The translations under genes and the position numbers were made by a program. A stretch of 64,000 nucleotides of DNA from NCBI GenBank assembly GCA_028671895.1, contig CM053794.1, positions 42,300,501 to 42,364,500 of the forward strand. Direction: 5' to 3'. The notes beneath the pieces were generated by a model. It was not told where the DNA came from, did not search any database, and saw only the letters and a program-made list of their open reading frames with translations. Positions 17,016 to 29,773 of the stretch are shown in pieces (position 1 is the stretch's first letter; each line of letters begins with the position of its first letter). Origin of the DNA: Oenanthe sinensis (taxonomy: Eukaryota > Streptophyta > Magnoliopsida > Apiales > Apiaceae).

Positions 17016-19400
17016 AAATAAACATAAATAACAATAATTGAATTCTAACATTTAAAGACCCAGAAATTCATGGGTAAAAAAATGAAATGTTAAATAGAAA
17101 AATGAATTTACTAGGAAATATAATTCATGTAAATTATGTTTAACTCTTGCTATTATATTTTATACAAACTTTTATAGCTCTCAACAAGTACCGTTTTATT
17201 CCGCATTCCCAATATAGAACGAACCCTTTCGAGATTCTTCTCATAGGTCGAATCTGTTAGATGTTTGTGTTCTTATAGTATTGATCATAATAGAAACTAA
17301 CCAGATTAGCCATGCACTAAGTACTGAAAAAATAAGCCGTAGATGATGAAAAATTAGGGCTGAGTTGGAAAAATATTCAACATATATAATCACATTGCAC
17401 AATAGAAACCTTTCTACACTAATTTCGATTAATCAATCATATAGGTAAGCATTTTTATTGCACTCAATAAGTCAATGAATAGTTAACAACAACAAAAGTC
17501 ATAATTTTGGCAACATCGAAGCAAGCTCGATAAGCGGTAAATAATTTTTAGGATGCAGGGAAGTCAAAAGATTCAATTTTAAGATGTCTTGGTTTCCATT
17601 TTTCTTTGTTGTCGTAGCATCTAGCCAAGTACAGAACATAGGAAAAGATCTGATTTATCAATTGAAATTTTGAAAGAAAGGTAATTAAGCAATTTCTATT
17701 TGTTGAACCTACTTGGAATTTATTATAAATTTCTGTTTTAACTGGTAAATGATGTGATGAGTAAATTAAGCAATTTATGAACAATCTATGTTTTAACTGG
17801 TAATGACGTGATGAGTAGTTTACTTCCTTTCATTTTCTTGGCCACTCTACTTGGAATTTATTACCGGTTTTCTGTTTCTCGTTCAATTTTCTTGTTTTCT
17901 ATTTCTCTCTTTTCCAGTTCAAGTGCTATGATCTGCTAGATTGTAATTATTTATAACTTCAGGATTCCTTTTAATCATCAAACCATAGCCAAAATAATAC
18001 TAGAGGCATGAGCAACAAAGTTCTAATGAATTAGAAACAACCGATTGTAGCTTGGATTCTTTGAGCTTGGAAGTGGTTGAAGTAAATTTTGTAAGCGATT
18101 CTAATTCTGAGAATTAGGTTATGTTTAGGGAATTAGATTTTTGATTGAAATGTCGAGTACTGAGGAGTGAGAGTGAGAGTAGACGGAAGAAATTATAATA
18201 TCACAATATTATAATTTTTTTGACAAGTCACAATATTATAATTAATATGTTTAAAAAGCTAGGAAATAATTGAAAGTAGTGCCGAATATTAATATTATTA
18301 ATATATCAAAAAAAATGCTGAATATTAATATGTATTATAATATATAAATAATTATTTAGTATATTAAAATTAAAATTTTAAAATTAAGTTTAATTTTTAT
18401 AAATTTGACTGAGTAAAATATTATAAGTCTATTACAAATGATTTTCAATTAATTGATTAAAAATATATAATATTATTTAATAATTTAATAAGTAGGCATG
18501 AAAAATAAAATTCAGATAAATGTTATTAAGTATTACAATCAATGTTGTAAAAAGTGTAAATCAGAATTACTCGATGAATGTACGGAACATGGATTGATCG
18601 GATGAATCGAGCATTAATCGGGATGATTAATTGAATAATCAGAAATTTAATCAGTTTGATGAGCTACCGAACATAGATTAATCCGTGATTAATCACCGAT
18701 TTTTAAAACAATGATTGCAATTATGAAAAACAAGTAAATAGAATTGTATTTTGAAGATAAAATATAGAATTATATAAGCTTTAAAATAAAAAATCCAAAT
18801 TATATATATATATATATATATATATTGGACAGCATAATAGAACTTATAAATCAAACAATACATAATAATAACAAAATTAATCATATAAAATAAATATTTC
18901 TTAATATAAAATGAATCATAGATAAAATAACTAAGCCTATAATTAATTAATAAAAGCTATTAACAATGAAAAGATTCACAAATATATGTATACGTGGAAT
19001 TAAATTTGTATTATTTAACTATTATTTATACAATAGATAATAGATAGATATCAATTTGATAATTATTTTTTATTTAAAAAAACTCGTCCCAACTCAAATT
19101 CAAATATAATTATAATATTTTATGAGGATTTTATTTTGGAATTTTTTGATAAATATCAAATTTTTTATTATTTTTTGCAAGAATACTTTCTTTTTATTTT
19201 TTATTTTGGAAAATACAATTTTTAAAATATATTTTTATCACAATAATATATGTAACATACATATATATAATTTCTATATATTTCTAATCAGTTTTTTAAA
19301 TCATATTTCTATTAATTCTTTTTTGCACGTGTCAGGTTATAATAGGCCAATTTAGATTTGAAACACATGACATGGCGATAAGAACCAAATTTCTGAGTCT
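17016..19400. other. Gene-free interval before the methyltransferase gene
   Basis: No convincing ORF. It contains a dispersed repeat copy (18540-18713), a (TA)n run near 18800-18825 and the upstream region of the methyltransferase gene. The segment 18000-18190 has mixed base composition and could be an old promoter or 5' UTR for the minus-strand remnants. Confidence 0.5.
18540..18713 (-). repeat. Dispersed CGATTAATC-rich repeat, copy 2
   Basis: Reverse orientation relative to the copies at 5990 and 32847. It begins CAATGTTGTAAAAA and ends CACCGATTTTTAAAACAATG, so both ends carry related inverted termini. Flanking ATTACAAT (left) and ATTGCAAT (right) could be an imperfect 8-bp target duplication. 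Confidence 0.75.
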
Positions 19401-19450
19401 TTCCGTTGCGTCTGTTTCAACAATCAACACAACCATATCATCAAATTCAA

Positions 19451-21910
19451 ATGGCACTCTGCAAACACTCCAAGCTCGAGAATCGATGCTTCAATGGCGG
19501 CCACAACTCCGGCATTTACGGAACTATCAGTAGAAGAAACATGAGTGGAGTTGTTAGCTTTAGCAGAGTGAAAATGACGGCTTCAAGTGGAGGAGAAATG
19601 ATCGGATACGAAGAAGGAGCATTAGAAAGACCCAAATGGAGTGGTGAAACCCCTCTGTCGCGTTTAGTTCAAGCTCTCATTTCCATCAAACCCCTTTACT
19701 CGCTTCTTAAACTCGGTTCCCGACAAGTTCTTATCAGGTTCATTCGAAGTAACCTTATCTTTCTCCCTATATATGGCCTTACTGTGTGTATATTTATGGT
19801 GTTATTGTGTGTGTTGGTGAACAGTACAGCTGAAAAGAAAAACATACCCTGGAGAGAAATGACTAAAGAGATTCTTGATTCAGATGTTTATAAGCTCATG
19901 GATGATATCCAGGACCAATCCCTCATTTATCCTGATTGTAATGTTTCTTTGACTTCATTTGTTACTTGCTGTTTTGCAAGAGATTTAGTTATTAACACGT
20001 ACTCTCTCGATTCCCTTCATTGGCTTATGGCCTAGGGGATACCCTCTACTTCCTCTACTATAGGTTTACCAAGACTTTGATGTTTCAAGGAATGTTTTAT
20101 TTACCATTGTAGTTAGAAAACTCAAAGAGTCAAAGGGATATGTAAAGCAAACATAGAGCCTATTTGTAAATTGATTGGTGTTAATTGATGTAAAATAATT
20201 GAATTGATCAATTGATGACTGTTTTGTTTCAGATTATCTCAATCCCTTCCATGCTTATGATGAGGGAAACCTTTCTTGGCTTGTAAGTGACTATTTTTCT
20301 GCTAAATTTGGCTAAGCTTGACATTTCTACTCTATGCTAGAGTTAGTCTTATAATGATAATTGAATGACATATAACAATTTTAAAAATATGTACCTGTGT
20401 AGGCTGCAGCTGAAGCAGAGGCTGCAACTATGTCAATGATTAGACGAACAATACCTGATGCCTCTTCGTTGGATGAAGCAAATCAGATCGTTCGTGGAAA
20501 TTGGCTTCAGGCAATTGATCAACATCATACTATGTACTCAGGAAGTACGATGATTAAAGACGTTCTTGATGTTGGATGCTCAGTTGGTGTGAGCACTAGA
20601 TATCTTGCCGATAAATATCCTTCTGCTAGAGTTACTGTGAGTACATGTAATTTTAGTCCTTTCAAGAAATTGTATTGTATGAAGTTATGAACTGGTTGAT
20701 ACTGGTGAAATATGACAATAAGATTTTGTTGATTTAGTATAATGGGTGTACAAACTTGTTGTCTTGCATATATTTATATATATACATGGATGCATGACTG
20801 CAGGGGCTGGACTTGTCACCTTATTTTCTTGCTGTTGCTAAGTTCAAGGAAATGAAGAGCTCGCCAAGAAAGAATCCAATCAGCTGGAAACATGCAAAGG
20901 GTGAAGACACAAGTTTTCCCTCCCAATCATTTGACATTGTTTCCATTGCTTATGTGGTATGTCCCGTCACCAAATAATATGCTACACAATGACATTGAGA
21001 ATGGTCATTTAATGTTTGCTTAATTCCAGCCAGATAACTATTCTGCCTGGACCATCAGCTCCTTGTAGTTCGAAGACTCACTTCTAGTAGATTTTATTTG
21101 TCTAGTCTACATATTGATATGTTCCTTCAGGACCTTCACAAGTTCTTGGTTCTCTACAATTTGTGCAGACTCATGAATGTCCCACAAAAGCAATAGTTAA
21201 TCTAGTAAAGGAAGCATTTCGGCTCCTTAGACCTGGAGGCACCTTAGCTATCACTGATAATTCGGTAAATACTGTATCTAATCTATGTGAACTGAAGTCA
21301 TTGGACTCATTGATGCATTGTCAATATGTATCTAAGTTGTGCCTATTTCTGGTTTATCTTTGCAGCCAAAATCAAAGATCCTCCAGGTATTCGTTATGCT
21401 TGTTTTTTTTTCATGTTATATAATTTCTCCTACAACACTGAAACGAGTATTATTAATAATGGTTACTTAAGATGTCTTGATTCCATAGTCATAGTTAAAA
21501 GGGTACTAGAGCTCTGGATTTTCTTTGCTCCTACGTTCTAACTACTATACACTGCAGTCTGCTATTGCATTCCATGTCCTACCGAGCAAGGTTTCATTTG
21601 AGTGACTGTGCATCAGCCTGATGTTTTGACTCAGAACCTACAGCTCTGGATACATTTGACCTTGTAAACAATGTAGTAGATTGGATACATTTGACCTTGT
21701 TTAACGCAATCCTAATACATGTTCGATGTGTTATATATGTAGGAATTATCTCCGGTTCTGTTTACGTTAATGAAAAGTACAGAGCCTTTCCTGGATGAAT
21801 ATTACCTGACTGATCTGGAAGCCACGATTAAAGAAGCTGGATTTGTGAATGTACATGCAGTCCTTACGGATCCTAGACACAGAACTGTGACTGCCACCGT
21901 TCCTCTTTAA
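19451..21910 (+). CDS. Class I SAM-dependent methyltransferase, probably plastid
   Basis: Eight exons: 19451-19737, 19825-19937, 20233-20282, 20403-20636, 20804-20956, 21169-21264, 21366-21386 and 21743-21910, all GT-AG. They join in frame to 373 residues. The start is the first ATG of the reading frame (MALCKHSK). The N-terminal 60-70 residues are basic and Ser-rich, like a plastid transit peptide. The SAM-binding core has motif I (DVLDVGCSVGVSTRYLA), the acidic end of strand 2 (GLDLSPYFL), and a post-motif stretch SFDIVSIAYVTHECP then RLLRPGGTLAITDNS. This is the Methyltransf_11/UbiE-like fold. The conserved segment NPFHAYDEGNLSWLAAAEAE marks a plant family of unassigned substrate. Exon 7 is only 21 nt. 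The substrate cannot be inferred. Confidence 0.9.
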
Positions 21911-22880
21911 CTTTTCAAGTCTTCTGCAGCAGAGAGGTTTAGCTTATCTGTGAAAGACTGTAATCAGATCAAATGGTCTCAATGTTTGCTAGATATAAAT
22001 TTTTTTTGTTGTGTATAATCCTGCCTTCTGTTAAATGTTCTCCACATTATTTAAATGAAGAACAAGAATCAACTACACCAAGCATCGCGAAATCATTTTA
22101 TTCGGGGTGGTCTGTAGTCACAAGTTACAAGTGACCGTAAATAAATTCGATTGTCACTGATTCTGAGATTCTCTATGCCATATATATTTACTTATGATTT
22201 AACCTTATTATCTGTTTATTTAATATCGTAAATTTTGTTCTTAATTATATTTTGAAGTTCGATCGAAAGAATAATAGCATTATACTAGCTAGATTCTGTT
22301 TTTATCTTAAATATATGAAATTATATAAAAATACATATACATAAAATTATTATTATAAAAATGAAAATCAATCTAACTCGTATAAAAATATTAATTTATT
22401 AATAAAAAAATCTGATTCGTGAATATAAATTAATATACCATTGAATATTTAAAAAATATGAAAATAATGTTCGAAAGATTTGCTTGTTTTATATTTTATT
22501 ATTTATAATATTACGGTAAATTTCAAAATTGTAACTTTTTTTTTTTTTTAACTGAATGTTCGGACCAAATAACTTTGAAGTTTCAAAATATATATGACAG
22601 AATATGTTACAGGTAAATGGCATATAACATGTTCTAAAAATAGGTCGAACCGCCTCTCTGTATTGACTTTTTTGGATGATCAGACTATCAGATTTTATAA
22701 AATTTTATTTATGCGATACATCATACATATGTAAATATAAAATGTTCCGTACACGTGTCACAAAGATGATTAACAGAACCCCAGAGGAGCGCAGTCTCTA
22801 CGGGCAAATAAGGCCAACGAAACTAAAAGAAAGTTGCAAAAAAGCTCCGTGTTTTGCTCAGCACAACAAGTAGAAAACTT
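21911..22880. other. Intergenic, 3' UTR then AT-rich DNA
   Basis: The first 150 bases are likely 3' UTR of the methyltransferase. The rest is AT-rich with no coding signal, ending in the promoter of the next gene. Confidence 0.6.
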
Positions 22881-22889
22881 GGTTTGTTA

Positions 22890-25800
22890 ATCCCTACAAG
22901 CTTATCATTTCGTATGTATATTTGTATGTATGTATAATTTGTACCATCCCAAGCTCTCTCTATACTTCTGGGTTCTTCTTGGTATGTTCTTGAACTTGAA
23001 CTTTATTTTTTTTAATTTTTTAATTTTGTTTTTATGATATGATCATCTTGTATGGTAATTGCTTTTCTTTACAAATTTTGCAAAAGGGTTTGTGTTTAAT
23101 TTGTTTAAATTACTTGATTTGTTGTTCTTTGTGTGTGAATATTTAGAGTTTAGTGATAAATTGAGCTGCTTGGTTCTTTTTATGTTACAAAATTGTTGAA
23201 CTGTTTAGTTGGTTAGGTATTTTTGTCATAAAATTTTGGTATAAGGGCTGAGGGTGGTTTGCTTTAGCTGTTTGTAATGAGGTAATGAGCTTTGTAAAAT
23301 CAGAAATGACTTTCATTTATGGGAAGCATCAAATAAATATTCCAAAAGTATTGAGATGATACTTTGTTACATGGAAATCTTTGCAGGGCTTGTTTTGAAA
23401 CCTTTAATATCCTTTACTATTGTCAAAGAATCGAATTGGTTGTGTCACTAGCCAAAAGTCTTGCCTTTAAGTTATCATTTTACATAATCACAAACAATAG
23501 ATGCGAGAATATGCTACTATTCATTTACACGTGGAAGAAATAATCCTAATAATTCAGCATACTGTATGTGTAAATAGAGTTTCTGGTGACAGGTTAAGCT
23601 GTAGTTCAACCGACACGCTGGAGCTTGGCATGGCTTTATACGGCTTATTAGTTATGTTCCAGGATTGGCTCATAACATATATGATACTACCGTGGTTGCG
23701 TGTTTGAATTTGTTGACTTACATATTACTTGAGTTGAGTAGGATAACGTAATATTCAGCACTCTGAAACAATGCAGTAATGACGTAGTTCACTACATTAA
23801 CCTATTTGGGGAGCTCATATATGATTGGATTAAATATCGACAAAATTTAGAGGCCACGTTTCATCCTAAATGTAATTCTTAACATTGTCCGTTAGCTTAT
23901 TACATCTCCGTACATCTCTTATATGTATATATACATCATAATTATGCTTGATAGGTGACAATATCATAATAATTTGACAGAGCATGATGTTTTACATAGC
24001 CATATCAGCTTAAGCTGTGGCCATTACTTCAATAAAAAATAGTATTCTTTTCTAGGTTCTCGGTACTCTATGGTCCAGACATGTTTTCTAAATTTGTATG
24101 GTGCATTCTTTTATGTTTTCTTACTTGTTGATAGTTGATTCATTTATGTGTGTGCTCTGATGCTAGTTTGTTCCCTTTGTGCAGTCGTAGTGACTCCCTG
24201 GTAAAAATTACAGAACTTTGACATCTGGTGTCAAGGTTGGTACATGAGCATGATGGACTTTAAAGGTGCTTCTTGGGTTGGAGACATATACCAGAAATTT
24301 GAAGCTATGTGTTTGGAGGTTGAAGAAACAATTTGTGAAGTACATATCTTCTTTTTGGCTTTTTCTGTCTTGCATTGATGCTGGCATGGTATTACATTAT
24401 CGTCATTGTCCTAATATATTTAAAAGATGCTATTTTTTGTTGACATTATATGGATCTAATATTAATTGTTTCCATAATTATATTCAAGAATATATACACA
24501 TATGGTCCTCTACATTGTGAATAAACTACTGAACTTTCCATATACTGTGTGTCAATTTATGCAAGATACAAGACAAGGCAACCATGGTTGTTACGGCGCT
24601 GCGGCGAGTCGCGGCGCCGTAGGACCTTCACAACAATATGGCGTCGTGGCGTCCCTCGTGGCGTCCTTATGGCGCCCAATATATAAGATAGTAGTTGTAA
24701 ATTTATATATTATAAATTAATAATATATATTAGCAATACTAATAAGTAATTACACAGGCATACACTATAGGGTGAAAACATTAGTACTTAAAATATCAAT
24801 AACTCAAGAGGTCATAGTCTCATAGATCATATCAGAACTTTAAATTTAAAGCACAACACACTAAACTAGGTGGCAGAACTAGGAGGGCAGTAGCAAAATA
24901 AGACGACTAATAACTATGAAGGCAAGTCTGGTCAGGCGAAATCCTCAAGCACCAACTCCTCCCTAACAAAATTTCCACTCCCCATATGGCCAGCACTTTC
25001 GTGTGCACTAGATGGTTCACCAAAATCATCAACTTCTTCATCATCAATTGGAATATTTTCTTCATCCATTCCCACATCAACATCCTCCGTATCCGAGTCT
25101 GACTCATTATGCGATCTAAATTGAGATTCCTCCTGCATCTTTGAAGATGAAGCATCATCCTCACGATTACGACGCCGAGTATATGTAAAATCACCACGAG
25201 CAGCTCTAGGAACATTGCGTGGCAGATTTGCATTTGATGCACCATTAACTTCATCTACATGATGCCACAAAGGATCATCTGCAACCCACTCATTTTCCTG
25301 TGGCGTCCTGTGGCGTCCTGTGGCGTCCGAGGCGACCGCCTCAGTGCCTGTTCGCAAGTCGACAACGACGCTTAAGCCATTTTACACGTCACAACGCCAA
25401 ATGGACGCCAAATGGACGCCAAATGGACGCCATGACAACCATGAAGGCAACTGACCATATATTTATCAGGAACTTTTTCAATCCCAAGTTTAATTTCTCT
25501 TTAAATAATTAACTATTATAACTATTTATCATTAATTGCTCTAGTTTTAGTAAATTTTAAGCTAGTGGTGATGTTTTAGTTGGAGAAAGTATTTGTCATC
25601 GGCAATGACACATATACGTTATTTGTAAACATTAAATCAAAAGGTGATATATAAATTAACTATTGAAAATTTGCGTGACTGATAATATTGTTCGAGTATA
25701 TTACCATGCAGTTGTATATGTTGTAGTAATGTTTTCTGTTCAAAGTGATTTGAGTTTTATAATATTGTTATGTAATTAGTATTTATGTGTCTATAATTTT

Positions 25801-28052
25801 TAAGTTTTCCTTGTGTGACCACTGTTTGCAGGTTAGACATTAGTGCTTTGTGTTGAATGATGTTAGTAATGGTAATTAGACGTTAGTTTTAGTAAGTAGC
25901 ACTTTGCTTTTGCCTACTGCATGTTCTACTTGTGTTGTTTTTCTTCTGGTAATTGTATCCAGCACATGAGGTTTATGAATATTGATGTAGGAATAACTTT
26001 CACTTCTGTTCCTGTTGTCTATCTGATGTACATTTCATCTATCATATGTTAGATGGTTTCAAGTTTGTTCTTTAATCATGTACAGTGTACGTATCTAATT
26101 AAATGAATGTGATCTTTGTTTAACTTCATATTTATACTATTCACATTTGTTATTCCTTGTGCACAGGATGCTGTTAACTTTGTTGAAAGTCAGGTGCAGA
26201 ATGTGGGATCAAATATGAAAAAATTCTATACTGATGTGATACAAGATTTGGCTTCTTCAGATTCTACAGATCCTGTAAAGCTACCTGTCACTGATTTGCC
26301 TTTGGACTCTTATACTGATAATATAATCGACGAGAATAAAAAATCAAGCAGTAAAGAAGATACTAAAAAGGTCGGCAATTTATTTACTAACGGTCTCAAA
26401 GTAATTGACCGGGAGGATGGAGATCAGGTGTCATCACTTGCTGAACAAGCCAAACAAAGGGTAAACCCATGCTCTGGAGGTTCTATTAAAGAATCTTTCT
26501 CGATGCACGAGACAAAAGAAGAACGGCATGAAGATACAACTGTCTGTTACAAGAATCAGGTGTCAGAGAACCAGGATCGGGCATCATTGGTGTCTGAAAA
26601 AATACATGAATATGCAGCTACTGAGCATATGGCTCTAGCATCACCACAAGCTTCAGTTGAAGTAGTAGGATGGGAATGGGACTCCAGGGAAGAAGGGAAA
26701 GAAATGAGTAGTTGCGAGGGTATTGACATGGATGACTTCACAGTTGATGGTCCAATATCTAATGATGTTCTGTCATCGCAAACTATAGGTGAAGGCTTGG
26801 GGCAAGATTCTATAGGTATTTCTTCAAGGGAGATAATCTTCTATATTTGCTGTTTTATAGCAACACTTGTTTTCTGCTAAAATTGCTAATTGAAAATGCA
26901 GAAACGGATTCTTCGGTCAAATATAATGCACTAGATGATTCAAGAACTTGTCAATCGGCTGGTGAGCTGGTTGCATTGTCAGATTCAGGTACAGTGACAG
27001 ATTGACAATCACTCTTTATAATCATAATAATATTCAATTTCAAGTACAACTCTCGTAAGAGCCAGATGTTCTTCCTGGATTTAATTCTATTCTCGTTTCA
27101 CCCTCTTCTTGAAGTTTCATATTCAAATTTCCTACAAATATAGCATAAAACTTGTACAACCACAGCTTGTCTGGTCGTGTGTTTGTACCAAGCTTTGTGC
27201 ATGGTGATAAAGTAATGGGCAATTGGCACATTACTGATCACTGCGCATGATTCCCGCACTTGCTCATCTTTGTTTGCACTCCATCTAGGTCACATAACTA
27301 TACCCTTTGTTCCGTCATACACTGTAATGTCACCCTGAACCACAAGTATACAGCACCATGCCATGGAAATGCTGCCCTCTCTACCTTTGAAATCACCGCT
27401 CCTGTACCTCTGCAATCACTATCAACAAGTCCATCACACACACCGCACACACATTCTTTTATTATTAATTTATCTTTTTATGATTATACACATGTATAAG
27501 TGATCATAAAAGTAGTAATTTATTGAAGGGGGCTATTATGCTAATTGGACGTGAATGTCTTATTGTCAATTTCATATACTGTTCATTATAATGTGAAACT
27601 CCTGCAGGAAGTTTCTCTAACTGTGATGAAGATGTGATCGAGACTAATGACAGTACAGAATTAAAGGTGGAAACTACTGATGAAGATACGATAAAGTTGG
27701 AGGAAACTTGTGTCTTTGTAAATGAAAATAACATCTCTTTTGCTTCTCACAAGGATGGAAAACCCTGGTCCTACAAGGTACTCAGTATTCTTGTATGCTT
27801 GTGTTTGTGATCAGAAAAGTATTCGAAATTGACTCTTATACTTTGTTGTAGAAAAAGACGAGGGAAGCTTTTTCATTAAGAAAGAAATCGTCAAGAAGAC
27901 AGGAGTACAAAAAACTCGTAACACAGTATCAGGGCATGTATACGAGTTCAAGCCCAACTGCTGACACAGTCACACACACTGTCTACCCAGAATCAAACAC
28001 AGGAGAGTCACAAACTCGCGAGTTTTGTGAGTCGGATTGGGAACTTCTGTAA
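22890..28052 (+). CDS. Plant-specific protein of unknown function
   Basis: Coding exons 24250-24339, 26167-26815, 26902-26988, 27608-27777 and 27852-28052 join in frame to about 398 residues. A non-coding first exon ending near 22981 and a 5' UTR intron to 24184 are inferred from splice signals. The protein starts MMDFKGASWVG and has a short helical N-terminal segment (IYQKFEAMCLEVEETICE and on to VGSNMKKFY). A long, acidic, Ser/Asp-rich, probably disordered middle follows, then a basic patch (KKKTREAFSLRKKSSRR) and a conserved-looking end ESDWELL. No enzyme motif, signal peptide or membrane segment is seen in the spliced product. I recall similar uncharacterised plant proteins but cannot assign a role. 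Intron 1 holds a complete hAT element. Confidence 0.75.
24583..25443. mobile_element. Non-autonomous hAT element with 8-bp target duplication
   Basis: The 861-bp element lies in an intron. Terminal inverted repeats are CATGGTTGTTACGGCG (left) and the reverse complement of the right end, CATGGTTGTCATGGCG. An exact 8-bp duplication AAGGCAAC flanks it at 24575-24582 and 25444-25451. Subterminal regions carry repeated GGCGTC motifs on both sides, for example TGGCGTCC three times near 25300-25325 and GGACGCC three times near 25400-25430. These are typical transposase-binding arrays. Its GC content is clearly higher at the ends than in the host intron. Confidence 0.92.
24932..25357 (-). pseudogene. 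Transposase-like C-terminal ORF inside the hAT element
   Basis: An open frame of 141 codons on the minus strand begins among the subterminal repeats. After a short junk start it reads NEWVADDPLWHHVDEVNGAS, then a basic stretch TRRRNRED, then a long acidic tail rich in Asp/Glu/Ser ending FVREELVLEDFA. This resembles the tail downstream of the dimerisation region in plant BED-finger hAT transposases. The BED finger, catalytic core and hATC region are absent, so it cannot be active. The family assignment rests mainly on the element's ends. Confidence 0.5.
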
Positions 28053-29134
28053 TGTTTTATATCAATTTCTTATAAATAGGTAATCTGCTATGACGAGCTG
28101 CTCTCTTCCATAGCTGACGAGAGAACGAAAAGATGCTTTAACTTGAATGTTATATATATATGATAGCTATATAATATGTATGTAACAAGTACTACACATG
28201 ATACAAAGCTCGATGTTCCGGGCATTTAAGCTAATTGTAAGAGGTATAAGTTGGATGGTAGCCTTACATGAACTACTAAATATAAATGGTAATCTTACCG
28301 AGGCTTGTTGACAAGCATTTTTAAGCGTTGTTATAGTTTAACTCAATCATTTATCATGCTCGTGTTCCTTATGCTTGTCACTAAGCCTGATAGTTCCTAT
28401 ATCATCATATACTTGTCATTACAAATTTTGTTAGTTCTTATATCCGGTGGCATCTGGAACTTCACTTTTACTGTTTGTGTGTTCACAGCTTTGTATTATA
28501 TATTTGTTTTCACCTTGTATTAAATTACTGTTTCTAGAAATTACGAATTTCGTGATTGGAGAACAGGAGATGCAACAGAATAGCTACCATAGTATATGTT
28601 TTAAGTTGTATTTGTGCAATGCATTACTAAGGATGTGTTTTAATCTTAGATATCTCTCATATATTAAATTACTAACTATACAAATAATATGAATACAAGA
28701 ACTAATTACTATGATATAACATTTGAATAAACTTTAGTTAATATAGATTATTATTATTCTAAAACAGGTTTGGTAGATGCAGCCAAAATGGAATAATGTG
28801 GCTGCTGCAGCGCCTGCGGTTCCTTCCAGGCTTCAATATTGACTCAATTACGTATTCTAAATGACAAACAAATGTTACAAATGGACTGTGGGCCACTTGA
28901 TGCGTACAAGTTTATATACGGCCCACAGGACCACTAGGCCCAAGCTGAGATTGTTAGTCACCGTCCATTTGGCCGCTTACATTGATTTAATCATTAGGTA
29001 CCTTGATCCTTACGTTTTCATTTTCTTTATTTTATTCCTCTGTCTTATTTTTATGGTTAATCAAATAAAAAGTTAACATTCTCTCTAATTATATTTAATG
29101 AACTAATAATAATTATATATATTATTAATAAATA
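28053..29134. other. Intergenic, no gene seen
   Basis: Likely 3' UTR to about 28200, then unremarkable sequence. Several short ORFs here have no recognisable composition. Confidence 0.6.
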
Positions 29135-29773
29135 CTAGCTTATAACCCGTGCAAAGCAACGGAGACAAGTAATAAATAATATATTATATATTTTAAATGA
29201 ATTAAATATTTAATTTAATTATTTATGTTATTAATATTTTTTATGTAATGTTGTACATGAGATAAATTAGTTTTGTATCATATTTATATTATGTGTTTAA
29301 AGTCTCATTAATATATTGTTATATATTTATATTAATTAACATAGATTAATAACTCGTACAAAACATTAATAAATTTTTATTAATAAAAAGAGTTTCGAAT
29401 ACATTAGAAATATTTTAATTAAAATTTAAATAAAAGAGTATGTTTTAATATAGATAAAATATTAATATAATTTTAATATTCAAAAAAAATATTATAAATA
29501 ATACAAAGAAATAGATGGTAATTTTCCTGCTATAAACAAAATAATAATATTATTTTAATATTTATAAAATTTAATTAATAAATTCTGATATTAAATAAAT
29601 TAAATAGGTTGACTAGTGAGGAAATTACAACATGATAGTATATTGATTAGAAGAATGTGTTTGAAATTGAATGGGAGACAGACACATGTATTTGAAGTTG
29701 AGTGAGACACAAAAGAACCAAACCGACGACAGACCAAACATTTGTATTTACGGCTTTAATAATATAGTATAGA
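29135..29773 (-). mobile_element. Non-autonomous Helitron, 639 bp
   Basis: Read on the minus strand the element starts TCTATACTATATTATTAAAG at 29773. It ends in a CCGT...ACGG hairpin followed by TTATAAGCTAG at 29135, then T. The TC start, the 3' hairpin and the CTAG end with a flanking T are the Helitron pattern. The 5' neighbour is C rather than the usual A. There is no coding sequence. The element at 61552-61961 has the same ends. Confidence 0.8.

Noticed and set aside
19406..19450. Upstream extension of the methyltransferase frame
   Set aside because: It starts at TTG and has no ATG; the first ATG at 19451 gives a normal transit peptide.
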